NCBI GenBank assembly: GCA_007844125.1
Contig: CM017572.1
Location: 44,609,783-44,673,782 of the forward strand
Source of the DNA: Sinonovacula constricta
Taxonomy: Eukaryota > Mollusca > Bivalvia > Cardiida > Solecurtidae
Length of the DNA: 64,000 nucleotides
Reading direction: 5' to 3'
In this document: positions 1 through 15,300 of the stretch, piece by piece
Numbering within the stretch: the first letter of the stretch is position 1
Layout of the letters: every line of letters begins with the position of its first letter
Notes under the pieces: model-generated
The model's input: the letters and a program-made list of their open reading frames with translations, nothing else
What the model was told of the DNA's origin: nothing
The model's database searches: none
Made by a program: the position numbers and the translations under genes

Positions 1-3000
1 CAAATACAGACTTAATGACTATGATAGTGGCAGATCAGGTCAAATGCAGGCTTAATGACTATGACACTGGCAGATCCGGTCAAACACAGGCTTAATGACT
101 ATGATAGAGGCAGATCAGGTCAAATACAGGCTTAATGACAATGATACTGGCAGATAATTTCAAATACAGACTTAATGACTATGGCACTGGCAGATCAGGT
201 CAAATACAGGCTTAATGACTATGATACTGGCAGATCCGGTCAAATACTGGCTTAATGACTATGATACTGGCAGATCAGGTCAAATACAGGCTTAATGACT
301 ATGATAGTGGCAGATCCTGTCAAATACAGGCTTAATGACTATGATAGTGGCAGATCAGGTCAAATACAGGCTTAATGACTATGACACTGGCAGATCAGGT
401 CAAATACAGGCTTAATGACTATGATAGTGGCAGATCAGGTCAAATACAGGCTTAAGGACTATGACACTGGCAGATCAGGTCAAATACAGGCTTAATGACT
501 ATGATAGTGGCAGATCAGGTCAAATGCAGGCTTAATGACTATGACACTGGCAGATCAGGTCAAATACAGACTTAATGACTATGATACTGGCAGATCCGGT
601 CAAATACAGGCTTAATGACTATGATACTGACAGATCATGTCAAATACAGATTTAATGACTATGATACTGGCAGATCAGGTCAAATACAGGCTTAATGACT
701 ATGACACTGGAAGATCAGCTCAAATACAGGCTTAATGACTATGATACTGGCAGATCAGGTCAAATACAGACTTAATGACTATGACACTGGCAGATCAGGT
801 CAAATACAGCCTTAATGACTATGATACTGGCAGATCAGGTCAAATAAAGACTTAATTACTATGACACTGGCAAATCAGGTCAAATACAGGCTTAATGACA
901 ATGATACTGGCAGATCCGGTCAAATACAGACTTAATGACTATGATACTGGCAGATCAGGTCAAATACAGGCTTAATGACTATGATACTGGCAGAACCGGT
1001 CAAGTACAGACTTAATGACTATGATACTGGCAGATCCGGTCAAATACAGACTTAATGACAATGATACTGGCAGATAATTTCAAATACAGACTTAATGACT
1101 ATGGCACTGGCAGATCAGGTCAAATACAGGCTTAATGACTATGATACTGGCAGATCCGGTCAAATACTGGCTTAATGACTATGATACTGGCAGATTCGGT
1201 TAAATACAGGCTTAATGACTATGATACTGGCAGATCAGGTCAAATACAGGCTTAATGACTATGATACTGGCAGATCCGGTCAAATACAGAATTAATGACT
1301 ATGATACTGGCAGATCCGGTCAAATACAGGCTTAATGACTATGATAGTGGCAGATCAGGTATAATACAGGCTTAATGACTATGATAGTGGCAGATCAGGT
1401 CAAATACAGGCTTAATGACTATGATAGTGGCAGATCCGGTCAAATACAGGCTTAATGACTATGATAGTGGCAGATCAGGTCAAATACAGGCTTACATGTA
1501 ATGCCTATGATAGTGGCAGATCAGGTCAAATGCAGGCTTAATGACTATGACACTGGCAGATCCGGTCAAATACAGGCTTAATGACTATGACACTGGCAGA
1601 TCAGGTCAAATACAGACTTAATGACTATGATACTGGCAGATCCGGTCAAATACAGGCTTAATGACTATGATACTGGCAGATCATGTCAAATACAGACTTA
1701 ATGACTATGATACTGACAGATCAGGTCAAATACAGGCTCAATGACTATGACACTGGCAGATCAGGGCAAATACAGACTTAATGACTATGACACTGGCAGA
1801 TCAGGTCAAATAAGATTTAATGACTATGATACTGGCAGATCAGGACAAATACAGGCTAAATGACTATGACACTGGCAGATCAGGTCAAATACAGGCTCAA
1901 TGACTATGACACTGGCAGATCAGGTCAAATACAGACTTAATGACTATGACACTGGCAGATCAGGTCAAATACAGGCTTAATGACTATGATAGTGGCAGAT
2001 CAGGTCAAATGCAGGCTTAATGACTATGACACTGGCAGATCCGGTCAAATACAGGCTTAATGACTATGATAGTGGCAGATCAGGTCAAATACAGGCTTAA
2101 TGACTATGATAGTGGCAGATCAGGTCAAATACAGGCTTAATGACTATGATAGTGGCAGATCCGGTCAAATACAGGCTTAATGACTATGATAATGGCAGAT
2201 CAGGTCAAATACAGGCTTAAGGACTATGACACTGGCAGATCAGGTCAAATACAGGCTTAATGACTATGATAGTGGCAGATCAGGTCAAATGCAGGCGTAA
2301 TGACTAGGACACTGGCAGATCAGGTCAAATACAGACTTAATGACTATGATACTGGCAGATCCGGTCAAATACAGGCTTAATGACTATGATACTGGCAGAT
2401 CATGTCAAATACAGACTTAATGACTATGATACTGGCAGATTAGGTCAAATACAGGCTTAATGACAATGATACTGGCAGATCATGTCAAATACAGGCTTAA
2501 TGACTATGATACTGGCAGATCAGGACAAATACAGGCTTAATGACTATAACACTGGCAGATCAGGTCAAATACAGGCTTAATGACTATGATACTGGCAGAT
2601 CCGGTCAAATACAGGCTTAATGACTATGATACTGTCAGATCCGGTCAAATACAGGCTTAATGACTATGATAGTGGCAGATCAGGTCAAATACAGGCTTAA
2701 TGACTATGATAGTGGCAGATCAGGTCAAATACAGGCTTAATGACTATGATAATGGCAGATCCGGTCAAATACAGGCTTAATGACTATGATAGTGGCAGAT
2801 CAGGTCAAATACAGGCTTACATGTAATGACTATGATAGTGGCAGATCAGGTCAAATGCAGGCTTAATGACTATGATACTGGCAGATCCGGTCTAATACAG
2901 GCTTAATGACTATGATACTGGCAGATCATGTCAAATACAGACTTAATGACTATGATACTGGCAGATCAGGTCAAATACAGGCTCAATGACTATGACACTG

Positions 3001-6000
3001 GCAGATCAGGTCAAATACAGACTTAATGACTATGACACTGGCAGATCAGGTCAAATACAGGCTCAATGACTATGACACTGGCAGATCAGGTCAAATAAGA
3101 TTTAATGACTATGATACTGGCAGATCAGGACAAATACAGGCTAAATGACTATGATACTGGCAGATCAGGTCAAATACAGGCTCAATGACTATGACACTGG
3201 CAGATCAGGTCAAATACAGACTTAATGACTATGACACTGGCAGATCAGGTCAAATACAGGCTCAATGACTATGACACTGGCAGATCAGGTCAAATTAGAT
3301 TTAATGACTATGATACTGGCAGATCAGGACAAATACAGGCTTAATGACTCTGATACTGGCAGATCAGGTCGAATAAGGCTTAATGACTATGACACTGGCA
3401 GATCATGACAAATACAGGCTTAATGACTATGATACTGGCAGATCAGGTCAAATACAGACTTAATGACTATGACACTGGCAGATCATGTCAAATACAGACT
3501 TAATGACTACGATAGTGGCAGATCAGGTCAAATGCAGGCTTAATGTGTATGACACTGGCAGATCCGGTCAAATACAGGCTTAATGACTATGATACTGGCA
3601 GATCAGGACAAATACAGGCTTAATGACTATGATACTGGCAGATCCGGTCAAATACAGGCTTAATGACTATGATAGAGGCAGATCAGGTCAAATGCAGGCT
3701 TAATGACTATGACACTGGCAGATCCGGTCAAATACAGGCTTAATGACTATGATAGTGGCAGATCAGGTCAAATACAGGCTTAATGACTATGATAGTGGCA
3801 GATCAGGTCAAATACAGGCTTAATGACTATGATAGTGGCAGATCCGGTCAAATACAGGCTTAATGACTATGATAGTGGCAGATCAGGTCAAATACAGGCT
3901 TAAGGACTATGACACTGGCAGATCAGGTCAAATACAGGCTTAATGACTATGATAGTGGCAGATCAGGTCAAATGCAGGCTTAATGACTATGACACTGGCA
4001 GATCAGGTCAAATACAGCCTTAATGACTATGATACTGGCAGATCAGGTCAAATACAGACTTAATGACTATGACACTGGCAAATCAGGTCAAATACAGGCT
4101 TAATGACAATGATACTGGCAGATCCGGTCAAATACAGACTTAATGACTATGATACTGGCAGATCCGGTCAAATACAGACTTAATGACTATGATACTGGCA
4201 GATCAGGTCAAATACAGTCTTAATGACTATGATACTGGCAGAAGCGGTCAAGTACAGGCTTAATGACTATGATACTGGCAAATCAGGTCAAATACAGGCT
4301 TAATGACAATGATACTGGCAGATCCGGTCAAATACAGACTTAATGACTATGATACTGGCAGATCCGGTCAAATACAGCCTTAATGACTATGATACTGGCA
4401 GATCAGGTCAAATACAGACTTAATGACTATGATACTGGCAGATCAGGTCAAATACAGGCTTAATGACAATGATACTGGCAGATCATGTCAAATACAGACT
4501 TAATGACTATGGCACTGGCAGATCAGGTCAAATACAGGCTTAATGACTATGATACTGGCAGATCCGTTCAAATACTGGCTTAATGACTATGATACTGGCA
4601 GATCCGGTTAATTACAGGCTTAATGACTATGATACTGGCAGATCAGGTCAAATACAGGCTTAATGACTATGATACTGGCAGATCCGGTCAAATACAGGCT
4701 TAATGACTATGATACTGGCAGATCCGGTCAAATACAGGCTTAATGACTATGATAGTGGCAGATCAGGTATAATACAGGCTTAATGACTATGATAGTGGCA
4801 GATCAGGTCAAATACAGGCTTAATGACTATGATAGTGGCAGATCCGGTCAAATACAGGCTTAATGACTATGATAGTGGCAGATCAGGTCAAATACAGGCT
4901 TACATGTAATGCCTATGATAGTGGCAGATCAGGTCAAATGCAGGCTTAATGACTATGACACTGGCAGATCCGGTCAAATACAGGCTTAATGACTATGACA
5001 CTGGCAGATCAGGTCAAATACAGACTTAATGACTATGATACTGGCAGATCCGGTCAAATACAGGCTTAATGACTATGATACTGGCAGATCATGTCAAATA
5101 CAGACTTAATGACTATGATACTGACAGATCAGGTCAAATACAGGCTCAATGACTATGACACTGGCAGATCAGGTCAAATACAGACTTAATGACTATGACA
5201 CTGGCAGATCAGGTCAAATACAGGCTCAATGACTATGACACTGGCAGATCAGGTCAAATAAGATTTAATGACTATGATACTGGCAGATCAGGACAAATAC
5301 AGGCTAAATGACTATGACACTGGCAGATCAGGTCAAATACAGGCTCAATGACTATGACACTGGCAGATCAGGTCAAATACAGACTTAATGACTATGACAC
5401 TGGCAGATCAGGTCAAATACAGGCTTAATGACTATGATAGTGGCAGATCAGGTCAAATGCAGGCTTAAAGACTATGACACTGGCAGATCCGGTCAAATAC
5501 AGGCTTAATGACTATGATAGTGGCAGATCAGGTCAAATACAGGCTTAATGACTATGATAGTGGCAGATCAGGTCAAATACAGGCTTAATGACTATGATAG
5601 TGGCAGATCCGGTCAAATACAGGCTTAATGACTATGATAATGGCAGATCAGGTCAAATACAGGCTTAAGGACTATGACACTGGCAGATCAGGTCAAATAC
5701 AGGCTTAATGACTATGATAGTGGCAGATCAGGTCAAATGCAGGCTTAATGACTAGGACACTGGCAGATCAGGTCAAATACAGACTTAATGACTATGATAC
5801 TGGCAGATCCGGTCAAATACAGGCTTAATGACTATGATACTGGCAGATCATGTCAAATACAGACTTAATGACTATGATACTGGCAGATTAGGTCAAATAC
5901 AGGCTTAATGACAATGATACTGGCAGATCATGTCAAATACAGGCTTAATGACTATGATACTGGCAGATCAGGACAAATACAGGCTTAATGACTATAACAC

Positions 6001-7960
6001 TGGCAGATCCGGTCAAATACAGGCTTAATGACTATGATACTGGCAGATCAGGTCAAATAAAGGCTTAATGACTATGATACTGGCAGATCAGGACAAATAC
6101 AGGCTTAATGACTATGACACTGGAAGATCAGGTCAAATACAGGCTTAATGATTACGACACTGGCAGATCAGGTCAAACAAAGGCTTAATGACTATGATAC
6201 TGGCAGATCAGGACAAATACAGGCTAAATGACTATGACACTGGCAGATCAGGTCAAATACAGGCTCAATGACTATGACACTGGCAGATCAGGTCAAATAC
6301 AGACTTAATGACTATGACACTGGCAGATCAGGTCAAATACAGGCTTAATGACTATGATAGTGGCAGATCAGGTCAAATGCAGGCTTAAAGACTATGACAC
6401 TGGCAGATCCGGTCAAATACAGGCTTAATGACTATGATAGTGGCAGATCAGGTCAAATACAGGCTTAATGACTATGATAGTGGCAGATCAGGTCAAATAC
6501 AGGCTTAATGACTATGATAGTGGCAGATCCGGTCAAATACAGGCTTAATGACTATGATAATGGCAGATCCGGTCAAATACAGGCTTAAGGACTATGACAC
6601 TGGCAGATCAGGTCAAATACAGGCTTAATGACTATGATAGTGGCAGATCAGGTCAAATGCAGGCTTAATGACTAGGACACTGGCAGATCAGGTCAAATAC
6701 AGACTTAATGACTATGATACTGGCAGATCCGGTCAAACACAGGCTTAATGACTATGATACTGGCAGATCATGTCAAATACAGACTTAATGACTATGATAC
6801 TGGCAGATTAGGTCAAATACAGGCTTAATGACAATGATACTGGCAGATCATGTCAAATACAGGCTTAATGACTATGATACTGGCAGATTAGGACAAATAC
6901 AGGCTTAATGACTATAACACTGGCAGATCCGGTCAAATACAGGCTTAATGACTATGATACTGGCAGATCAGGTCAAATAAAGGCTTAATGACTATGATAC
7001 TGGCAGATCAGGACAAATACAGGCTTAATGACTATGACACTGGAAGATCAGGTCAAATACAGGCTTAATGATTACGACACTGGCAGATCAGGTCAAACAA
7101 AGGCTTAATGACTATGATACTGGCAGATCCGGTCAAATACAGGCTTAATGACTATGATAGTGGCAGATCAGGTCAAATACAGGCTTAATGACTATGATAG
7201 TGGCAGATCAGGTCAAATACAGGCTTAATGACTATGATAGTGGCAGATCCGGTCAAATACAGGCTTAATGACTATGATAGTGGCAGATCAGGTCAAATAC
7301 AGGCTTAAGGACTATGACACTGGCAGATCAGGTCAAATACAGGCTTAATGACTATGATAGTGGCAGATCAGGTCAAATGCAGGCTTAATGACTATGACAC
7401 TGGCAGATCCGGTCAAATACAGACTTAATGACTATGACACTGGCAGATCATGTCTAATACAGACTTAATGACTATGATACTGGCAGATCAGGTCAAGTAT
7501 AGGCTTAATGACTATGATACTGGCAGATCCGGTCCAATACAGACTTAATGACTATGACACTGGCAGATCAGGTCAAATACAGCCTTAATGACTATGATAC
7601 TGGCAGATCAGGTCAAATACAGACTTAATGACTATGACACTGGCAAATCAGGTCAAATACAGGCTTAATGACAATGATACTGGCAGATCCGGTCAAATAC
7701 AGACTTAATGACTATGACACTGGCAGATCATGTCTAATACAGACTTAATGACTATGATACTGGCAGATCAGGTCAAGTATAGGCTTAATGACTATGATAC
7801 TGGCAGATCCGGTCCAATACAGACTTAATGACTATGACACTGGCAGATCAGGTCAAATACAGCCTTAATGACTATGATACTGGCAGATCAGGTCAAATAC
7901 AGACTTAATGACTATGACACTGGCAAATCAGGTCAAATACAGGCTTAATGACAATGATAC
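1..7960. repeat. Satellite higher-order block, copy A
   Basis: This stretch of 40-bp units reappears in the same order of variants at 9332-17850. Marker units fix the register: the AAACACAGG unit at 81, the CTTACATGTA unit at 1491, the second CTTACATGTA at 2816, the third at 4899, and the TGTCTAATAC units at 7451 and 7731. Smaller repeats lie inside: a 7-unit (280-bp) duplication around 7451-7960 and a 23-unit (920-bp) duplication around 5461-7300. The left end is set by the window. Confidence 0.85.
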
Positions 7961-9331
7961 TGGCAGATCAGGTCAAATGCAGGCTTAATGACTATGACAC
8001 TGGCAGATCCGGTCAAATACATGCTTAATGACTATGATAGAGGCAGATCAGGTCAAATGCAGGCTTAAGGACTATGACACTGGCAGATCCGGTCAAATAC
8101 AGGCTTAATGACTATGATAGTGGCAGATCAGGTCAAATACAGGCTTAATGACTATGATAGTTGCAGATCAGGTCAAATACAGGCTTAATGACTATGATAG
8201 TGGCAGATCCGGTCAAATACAGACTTAATGACTATGATAGTGGCAGATCAGGTCAAATACAGGCTTAAGGACTATGACACTGGCAGATCATGTCAAACAC
8301 AGGCTTAATGACTATGACACTGGCAGATCAGGTCAAATACAGACTTAATGACTATGACACTGGCAGATCAGGTCAAATACAGACTTAATGACTATTACAC
8401 TGGCAGATCCGGTCAAATACAGACTTAATGACTATGACACTGGCAGATCAGGTCAAATACAGACTTAATGACTATAGCACTGGCAGATCAGGTCAAATAC
8501 AGGCTTAATGACTATGACACTGGCAGATCCGGTCAAATACAGACTTAATGACTATGGCACTGGCAGATCCGGTCAAATACAGACTTAATGATTATGACAC
8601 TGGCAGATCATGTCAAATACAGACTTAATGACTATTACACTGGCAGATCCAGTCAAATACAGGCTTAATGACTATGATACTGGCAGATCAGGTCAAATAC
8701 AGGCTTAATGACTATGATACTGGCAGATCCGGTCAAATACAGACTCAATGACTATGACACTGGCAGATCAGGTCAAATACAGACTTAATGACTATAGCAC
8801 TGGCAGATCATGTCAAATACAGGCTTAATGACTATGACACTGGCAGATCAGGACAAATACATGCTTAATGACTATGATACTGGCAGATCCGGTCAAATAC
8901 AGGCTTAATGACTATGACACTTGCAGATCAGGTCAAATACAGGCTTAATGAATATGATACTGGCAGATCAGGTCAAATACAGGCTTAATGACTATGATAC
9001 TGGCAGATCAGGTCAAATACAGTCCTAATGGCTATAACACTGGCAGATCCGGTCAAATACAGACTTAATGACTATGACACTGGCAGATCAGGTCAAATAC
9101 AGGCTCAATGACTATGACCCTGGCAGATCAGGTCAAATAAGGTTTAATGACTATGATACTGGCAGATCAGGACAAATACAGGCTTAATGACTCTGATACT
9201 GGCAGATCAGGTCGAATAAGGCTTAATGACTATGACACTGGCAGATCATGACAAATACAGGCTTAATGACTATGATAGTGGCAGATCAGGTCAAAAACAG
9301 ACTTAATGACTATGACACTGGCAGATCATGT

Positions 9332-12300
9332 CAAATACAGACTTAATGACTATGATAGTGGCAGATCAGGTCAAATGCAGGCTTAATGACTATGACACTG
9401 GCAGATCCGGTCAAACACAGGCTTAATGACTATGATAGAGGCAGATCAGGTCAAATACAGGCTTAATGACAATGATACTGGCAGATAATTTCAAATACAG
9501 ACTTAATGACTATGGCACTGGCAGATCAGGTCAAATACAGGCTTAATGACTATGATACTGGCAGATCCGGTCAAATACTGGCTTAATGACTATGATACTG
9601 GCAGATCAGGTCAAATACAGGCTTAATGACTATGATAGTGGCAGATCCTGTCAAATACAGGCTTAATGACTATGATAGTGGCAGATCAGGTCAAATACAG
9701 GCTTAATGACTATGACACTGGCAGATCAGGTCAAATACAGGCTTAATGACTATGATAGTGGCAGATCTGGTCAAATACAGGCTTAAGGACTATGACACTG
9801 GCAGATCAGGTCAAATACAGGCTTAATGACTATGATAGTGGCAGATCAGGTCAAATGCAGGCTTAATGACTATGACACTGGCAGATCAGGTCAAATACAG
9901 ACTTAATGACTATGATACTGGCAGATCCGGTCAAATACAGGCTTAATGACTATGATACTGACAGATCATGTCAAATACAGATTTAATGACTATGATACTG
10001 GCAGATCAGGTCAAATACAGGCTTAATGACTATGACACTGGAAGATCAGCTCAAATACAGGCTTAATGACTATGATACTGGCAGATCAGGTCAAATACAG
10101 ACTTAATGACTATGACACTGGCAGATCAGGTCAAATACAGCCTTAATGACTATGATACTGGCAGATCAGGTCAAATAAAGACTTAATGACTATGACACTG
10201 GCAAATCAGGTCAAATACAGGCTTAATGACAATGATACTGGCAGATCCGGTCAAATACAGACTTAATGACTATGATACTGGCAGATCAGGTCAAATACAG
10301 GCTTAATGACTATGATACTGGCAGAACCGGTCAAGTACAGACTTAATGACTATGATACTGGCAGATCCGGTCAAATACAGACTTAATGACTATGATACTG
10401 GCAGATCAGGTCAAATACAGGCTTAATGACAATGATACTGGCAGATAATTTCAAATACAGACTTAATGACTATGGCACTGGCAGATCAGGTCAAATACAG
10501 GCTTAATGACTATGATACTGGCAGATCCGGTCAAATACTGGCTTAATGACTATGATACTGGCAGATCCGGTTAAATACAGGCTTAATGACTATGATACTG
10601 GCAGATCAGGTCAAATACAGGCTTAATGACTATGATACTGGCAGATCCGGTCAAATACAGGCTTAATGACTATGATACTGGCAGATCCGGTCAAATACAG
10701 GCTTAATGACTATGATAGTGGCAGATCAGGTATAATACAGGCTTAATGACTATGATAGTGGCAGATCAGGTCAAATACAGGCTTAATGACTATGATAGTG
10801 GCAGATCCGGTCAAATACAGGCTTAATGACTATGATAGTGGCAGATCAGGTCAAATACAGGCTTACATGTAATGCCTATGATAGTGGCAGATCAGGTCAA
10901 ATGCAGGCTTAATGACTATGACACTGGCAGATCCGGTCAAATACAGGCTTAATGACTATGACACTGGCAGATCAGGTCAAATACAGACTTAATGACTATG
11001 ATACTGGCAGATCCGGTCAAATACAGGCTTAATGACTATGATACTGGCAGATCATGTCAAATACAGACTTAATGACTATGATACTGACAGATCAGGTCAA
11101 ATACAGGCTCAATGACTATGACACTGGCAGATCAGGTCAAATACAGACTTAATGACTATGACACTGGCAGATCAGGTCAAATACAGGCTCAATGACTATG
11201 ACACTGGCAGATCAGGTCAAATAAGATTTAATGACTATGATACTGGCAGATCAGGACAAATACAGGCTAAATGACTATGACACTGGCAGATCAGGTCAAA
11301 TACAGGCTCAATGACTATGACACTGGCAGATCAGGTCAAATACAGACTTAATGACTATGACACTGGCAGATCAGGTCAAATACAGGCTTAATGACTATGA
11401 TAGTGGCAGATCAGGTCAAATGCAGGCTTAATGACTATGACACTGGCAGATCCGGTCAAATACAGGCTTAATGACTATGATAGTGGCAGATCAGGTCAAA
11501 TACAGGCTTAATGACTATGATAGTGGCAGATCAGGTCAAATACAGGCTTAATGACTATGATAGTGGCAGATCCGGTCAAATACAGGCTTAATGACTATGA
11601 TAATGGCAGATCAGGTCAAATACAGGCTTAAGGACTATGACACTGGCAGATCAGGTCAAATACAGGCTTAATGACTATGATAGTGGCAGATCAGGTCAAA
11701 TGCAGGCGTAATGACTAGGACACTGGCAGATCAGGTCAAATACAGACTTAATGACTATGATACTGGCAGATCCGGTCAAATACAGGCTTAATGACTATGA
11801 TACTGGCAGATCATGTCAAATACAGACTTAATGACTATGATACTGGCAGATTAGGTCAAATACAGGCTTAATGACAATGATACTGGCAGATCATGTCAAA
11901 TACAGGCTTAATGACTATGATACTGGCAGATCAGGACAAATACAGGCTTAATGACTATAACACTGGCAGATCAGGTCAAATACAGGCTTAATGACTATGA
12001 TACTGGCAGATCCGGTCAAATACAGGCTTAATGACTATGATACTGGCAGATCCGGTCAAATACAGGCTTAATGACTATGATAGTGGCAGATCAGGTCAAA
12101 TACAGGCTTAATGACTATGATAGTGGCAGATCAGGTCAAATACAGGCTTAATGACTATGATAATGGCAGATCCGGTCAAATACAGGCTTAATGACTATGA
12201 TAGTGGCAGATCAGGTCAAATACAGGCTTACATGTAATGACTATGATAGTGGCAGATCAGGTCAAATGCAGGCTTAATGACTATGATACTGGCAGATCCG

Positions 12301-15300
12301 GTCTAATACAGGCTTAATGACTATGATACTGGCAGATCATGTCAAATACAGACTTAATGACTATGATACTGGCAGATCAGGTCAAATACAGGCTCAATGA
12401 CTATGACACTGGCAGATCAGGTCAAATACAGACTTAATGACTATGACACTGGCAGATCAGGTCAAATACAGGCTCAATGACTATGACACTGGCAGATCAG
12501 GTCAAATAAGATTTAATGACTATGATACTGGCAGATCAGGACAAATACAGGCTAAATGACTATGATACTGGCAGATCAGGTCAAATACAGGCTCAATGAC
12601 TATGACACTGGCAGATCAGGTCAAATACAGACTTAATGACTATGACACTGGCAGATCAGGTCAAATACAGGCTCAATGACTATGACACTGGCAGATCAGG
12701 TCAAATTAGATTTAATGACTATGATACTAGCAGATCAGGACAAATACAGGCTTAATGACTCTGATACTGGCAGATCAGGTCGAATAAGGCTTAATGACTA
12801 TGACACTGGCAGATCATGACAAATACAGGCTTAATGACTATGATACTGGCAGATCAGGTCAAATACAGACTTAATGACTATGACACTGGCAGATCATGTC
12901 AAATACAGACTTAATGACTACGATAGTGGCAGATCAGGTCAAATGCAGGCTTAATGTGTATGACACTGGCAGATCCGGTCAAATACAGGCTTAATGACTA
13001 TGATACTGGCAGATCAGGACAAATACAGGCTTAATGACTATGATACTGGCAGATCCGGTCAAATACAGGCTTAATGACTATGATAGAGGCAGATCAGGTC
13101 AAATGCAGGCTTAATGACTATGACACTGGCAGATCCGGTCAAATACAGGCTTAATGACTATGATAGTGGCAGATCAGGTCAAATACAGGCTTAATGACTA
13201 TGATAGTGGCAGATCAGGTCAAATACAGGCTTAATGACTATGATAGTGGCAGATCCGGTCAAATACAGGCTTAATGACTATGATAGTGGCAGATCAGGTC
13301 AAATACAGGCTTAAGGACTATGACACTGGCAGATCAGGTCAAATACAGGCTTAATGACTATGATAGTGGCAGATCAGGTCAAATGCAGGCTTAATGACTA
13401 TGACACTGGCAGATCAGGTCAAATACAGACTTAATGACTATGATACTGGCAGATCCGGTCAAATACAGGCTTAATGACTATGATACTGGCAGATCATGTC
13501 AAATACAGACTTAATGACTATGATACTGGCAGATCAGGTCAAATACAGGCTTAATAACTATGACACTGGAAGATCAGCTCAAATACAGGCTTAATGACTA
13601 TGATACTGGCAGATCAGGTCAAATACAGACTTAATGACTATGACACTGGCAGATCAGGTCAAATACAGCCTTAATGACTATGATACTGGCAGATCAGGTC
13701 AAATACAGACTTAATGACTATGACACTGGCAAATCAGGTCAAATACAGGCTTAATGACAATGATACTGGCAGATCCGGTCAAATACAGACTTAATGACTA
13801 TGATACTGGCAGATCCGGTCAAATACAGACTTAATGACTATGATACTGGCAGATCAGGTCAAATACAGTCTTAATGACTATGATACTGGCAGAAGCGGTC
13901 AAGTACAGGCTTAATGACTATGATACTGGCAAATCAGGTCAAATACAGGCTTAATGACAATGATACTGGCAGATCCGGTCAAATACAGACTTAATGACTA
14001 TGATACTGGCAGATCCGGTCAAATACAGCCTTAATGACTATGATACTGGCAGATCAGGTCAAATACAGACTTAATGACTATGATACTGGCAGATCAGGTC
14101 AAATACAGGCTTAATGACAATGATACTGGCAGATCATGTCAAATACAGACTTAATGACTATGGCACTGGCAGATCAGGTCAAATACAGGCTTAATGACTA
14201 TGATACTGGCAGATCCGTTCAAATACTGGCTTAATGACTATGATACTGGCAGATCCGGTTAATTACAGGCTTAATGACTATGATACTGGCAGATCAGGTC
14301 AAATACAGGCTTAATGACTATGATACTGGCAGATCCGGTCAAATACAGGCTTAATGACTATGATACTGGCAGATCCGGTCAAATACAGGCTTAATGACTA
14401 TGATAGTGGCAGATCAGGTATAATACAGGCTTAATGACTATGATAGTGGCAGATCAGGTCAAATACAGGCTTAATGACTATGATAGTGGCAGATCCGGTC
14501 AAATACAGGCTTAATGACTATGATAGTGGCAGATCAGGTCAAATACAGGCTTACATGTAATGCCTATGATAGTGGCAGATCAGGTCAAATGCAGGCTTAA
14601 TGACTATGACACTGGCAGATCCGGTCAAATACAGGCTTAATGACTATGACACTGGCAGATCAGGTCAAATACAGACTTAATGACTATGATACTGGCAGAT
14701 CCGGTCAAATACAGGCTTAATGACTATGATACTGGCAGATCATGTCAAATACAGACTTAATGACTATGATACTGACAGATCAGGTCAAATACAGGCTCAA
14801 TGACTATGACACTGGCAGATCAGGTCAAATACAGACTTAATGACTATGACACTGGCAGATCAGGTCAAATACAGGCTCAATGACTATGACACTGGCAGAT
14901 CAGGTCAAATAAGATTTAATGACTATGATACTGGCAGATCAGGACAAATACAGGCTAAATGACTATGACACTGGCAGATCAGGTCAAATACAGGCTCAAT
15001 GACTATGACACTGGCAGATCAGGTCAAATACAGACTTAATGACTATGACACTGGCAGATCAGGTCAAATACAGGCTTAATGACTATGATAGTGGCAGATC
15101 AGGTCAAATGCAGGCTTAAAGACTATGACACTGGCAGATCAGGTCAAATACAGACTTAATGACTATGACACTGGCAGATCAGGTCAAATACAGGCTCAAT
15201 GACTATGACACTGGCAGATCAGGTCAAATAAGATTTAATGACTATGATACTGGCAGATCAGGACAAATACAGGCTAAATGACTATGACACTGGCAGATCA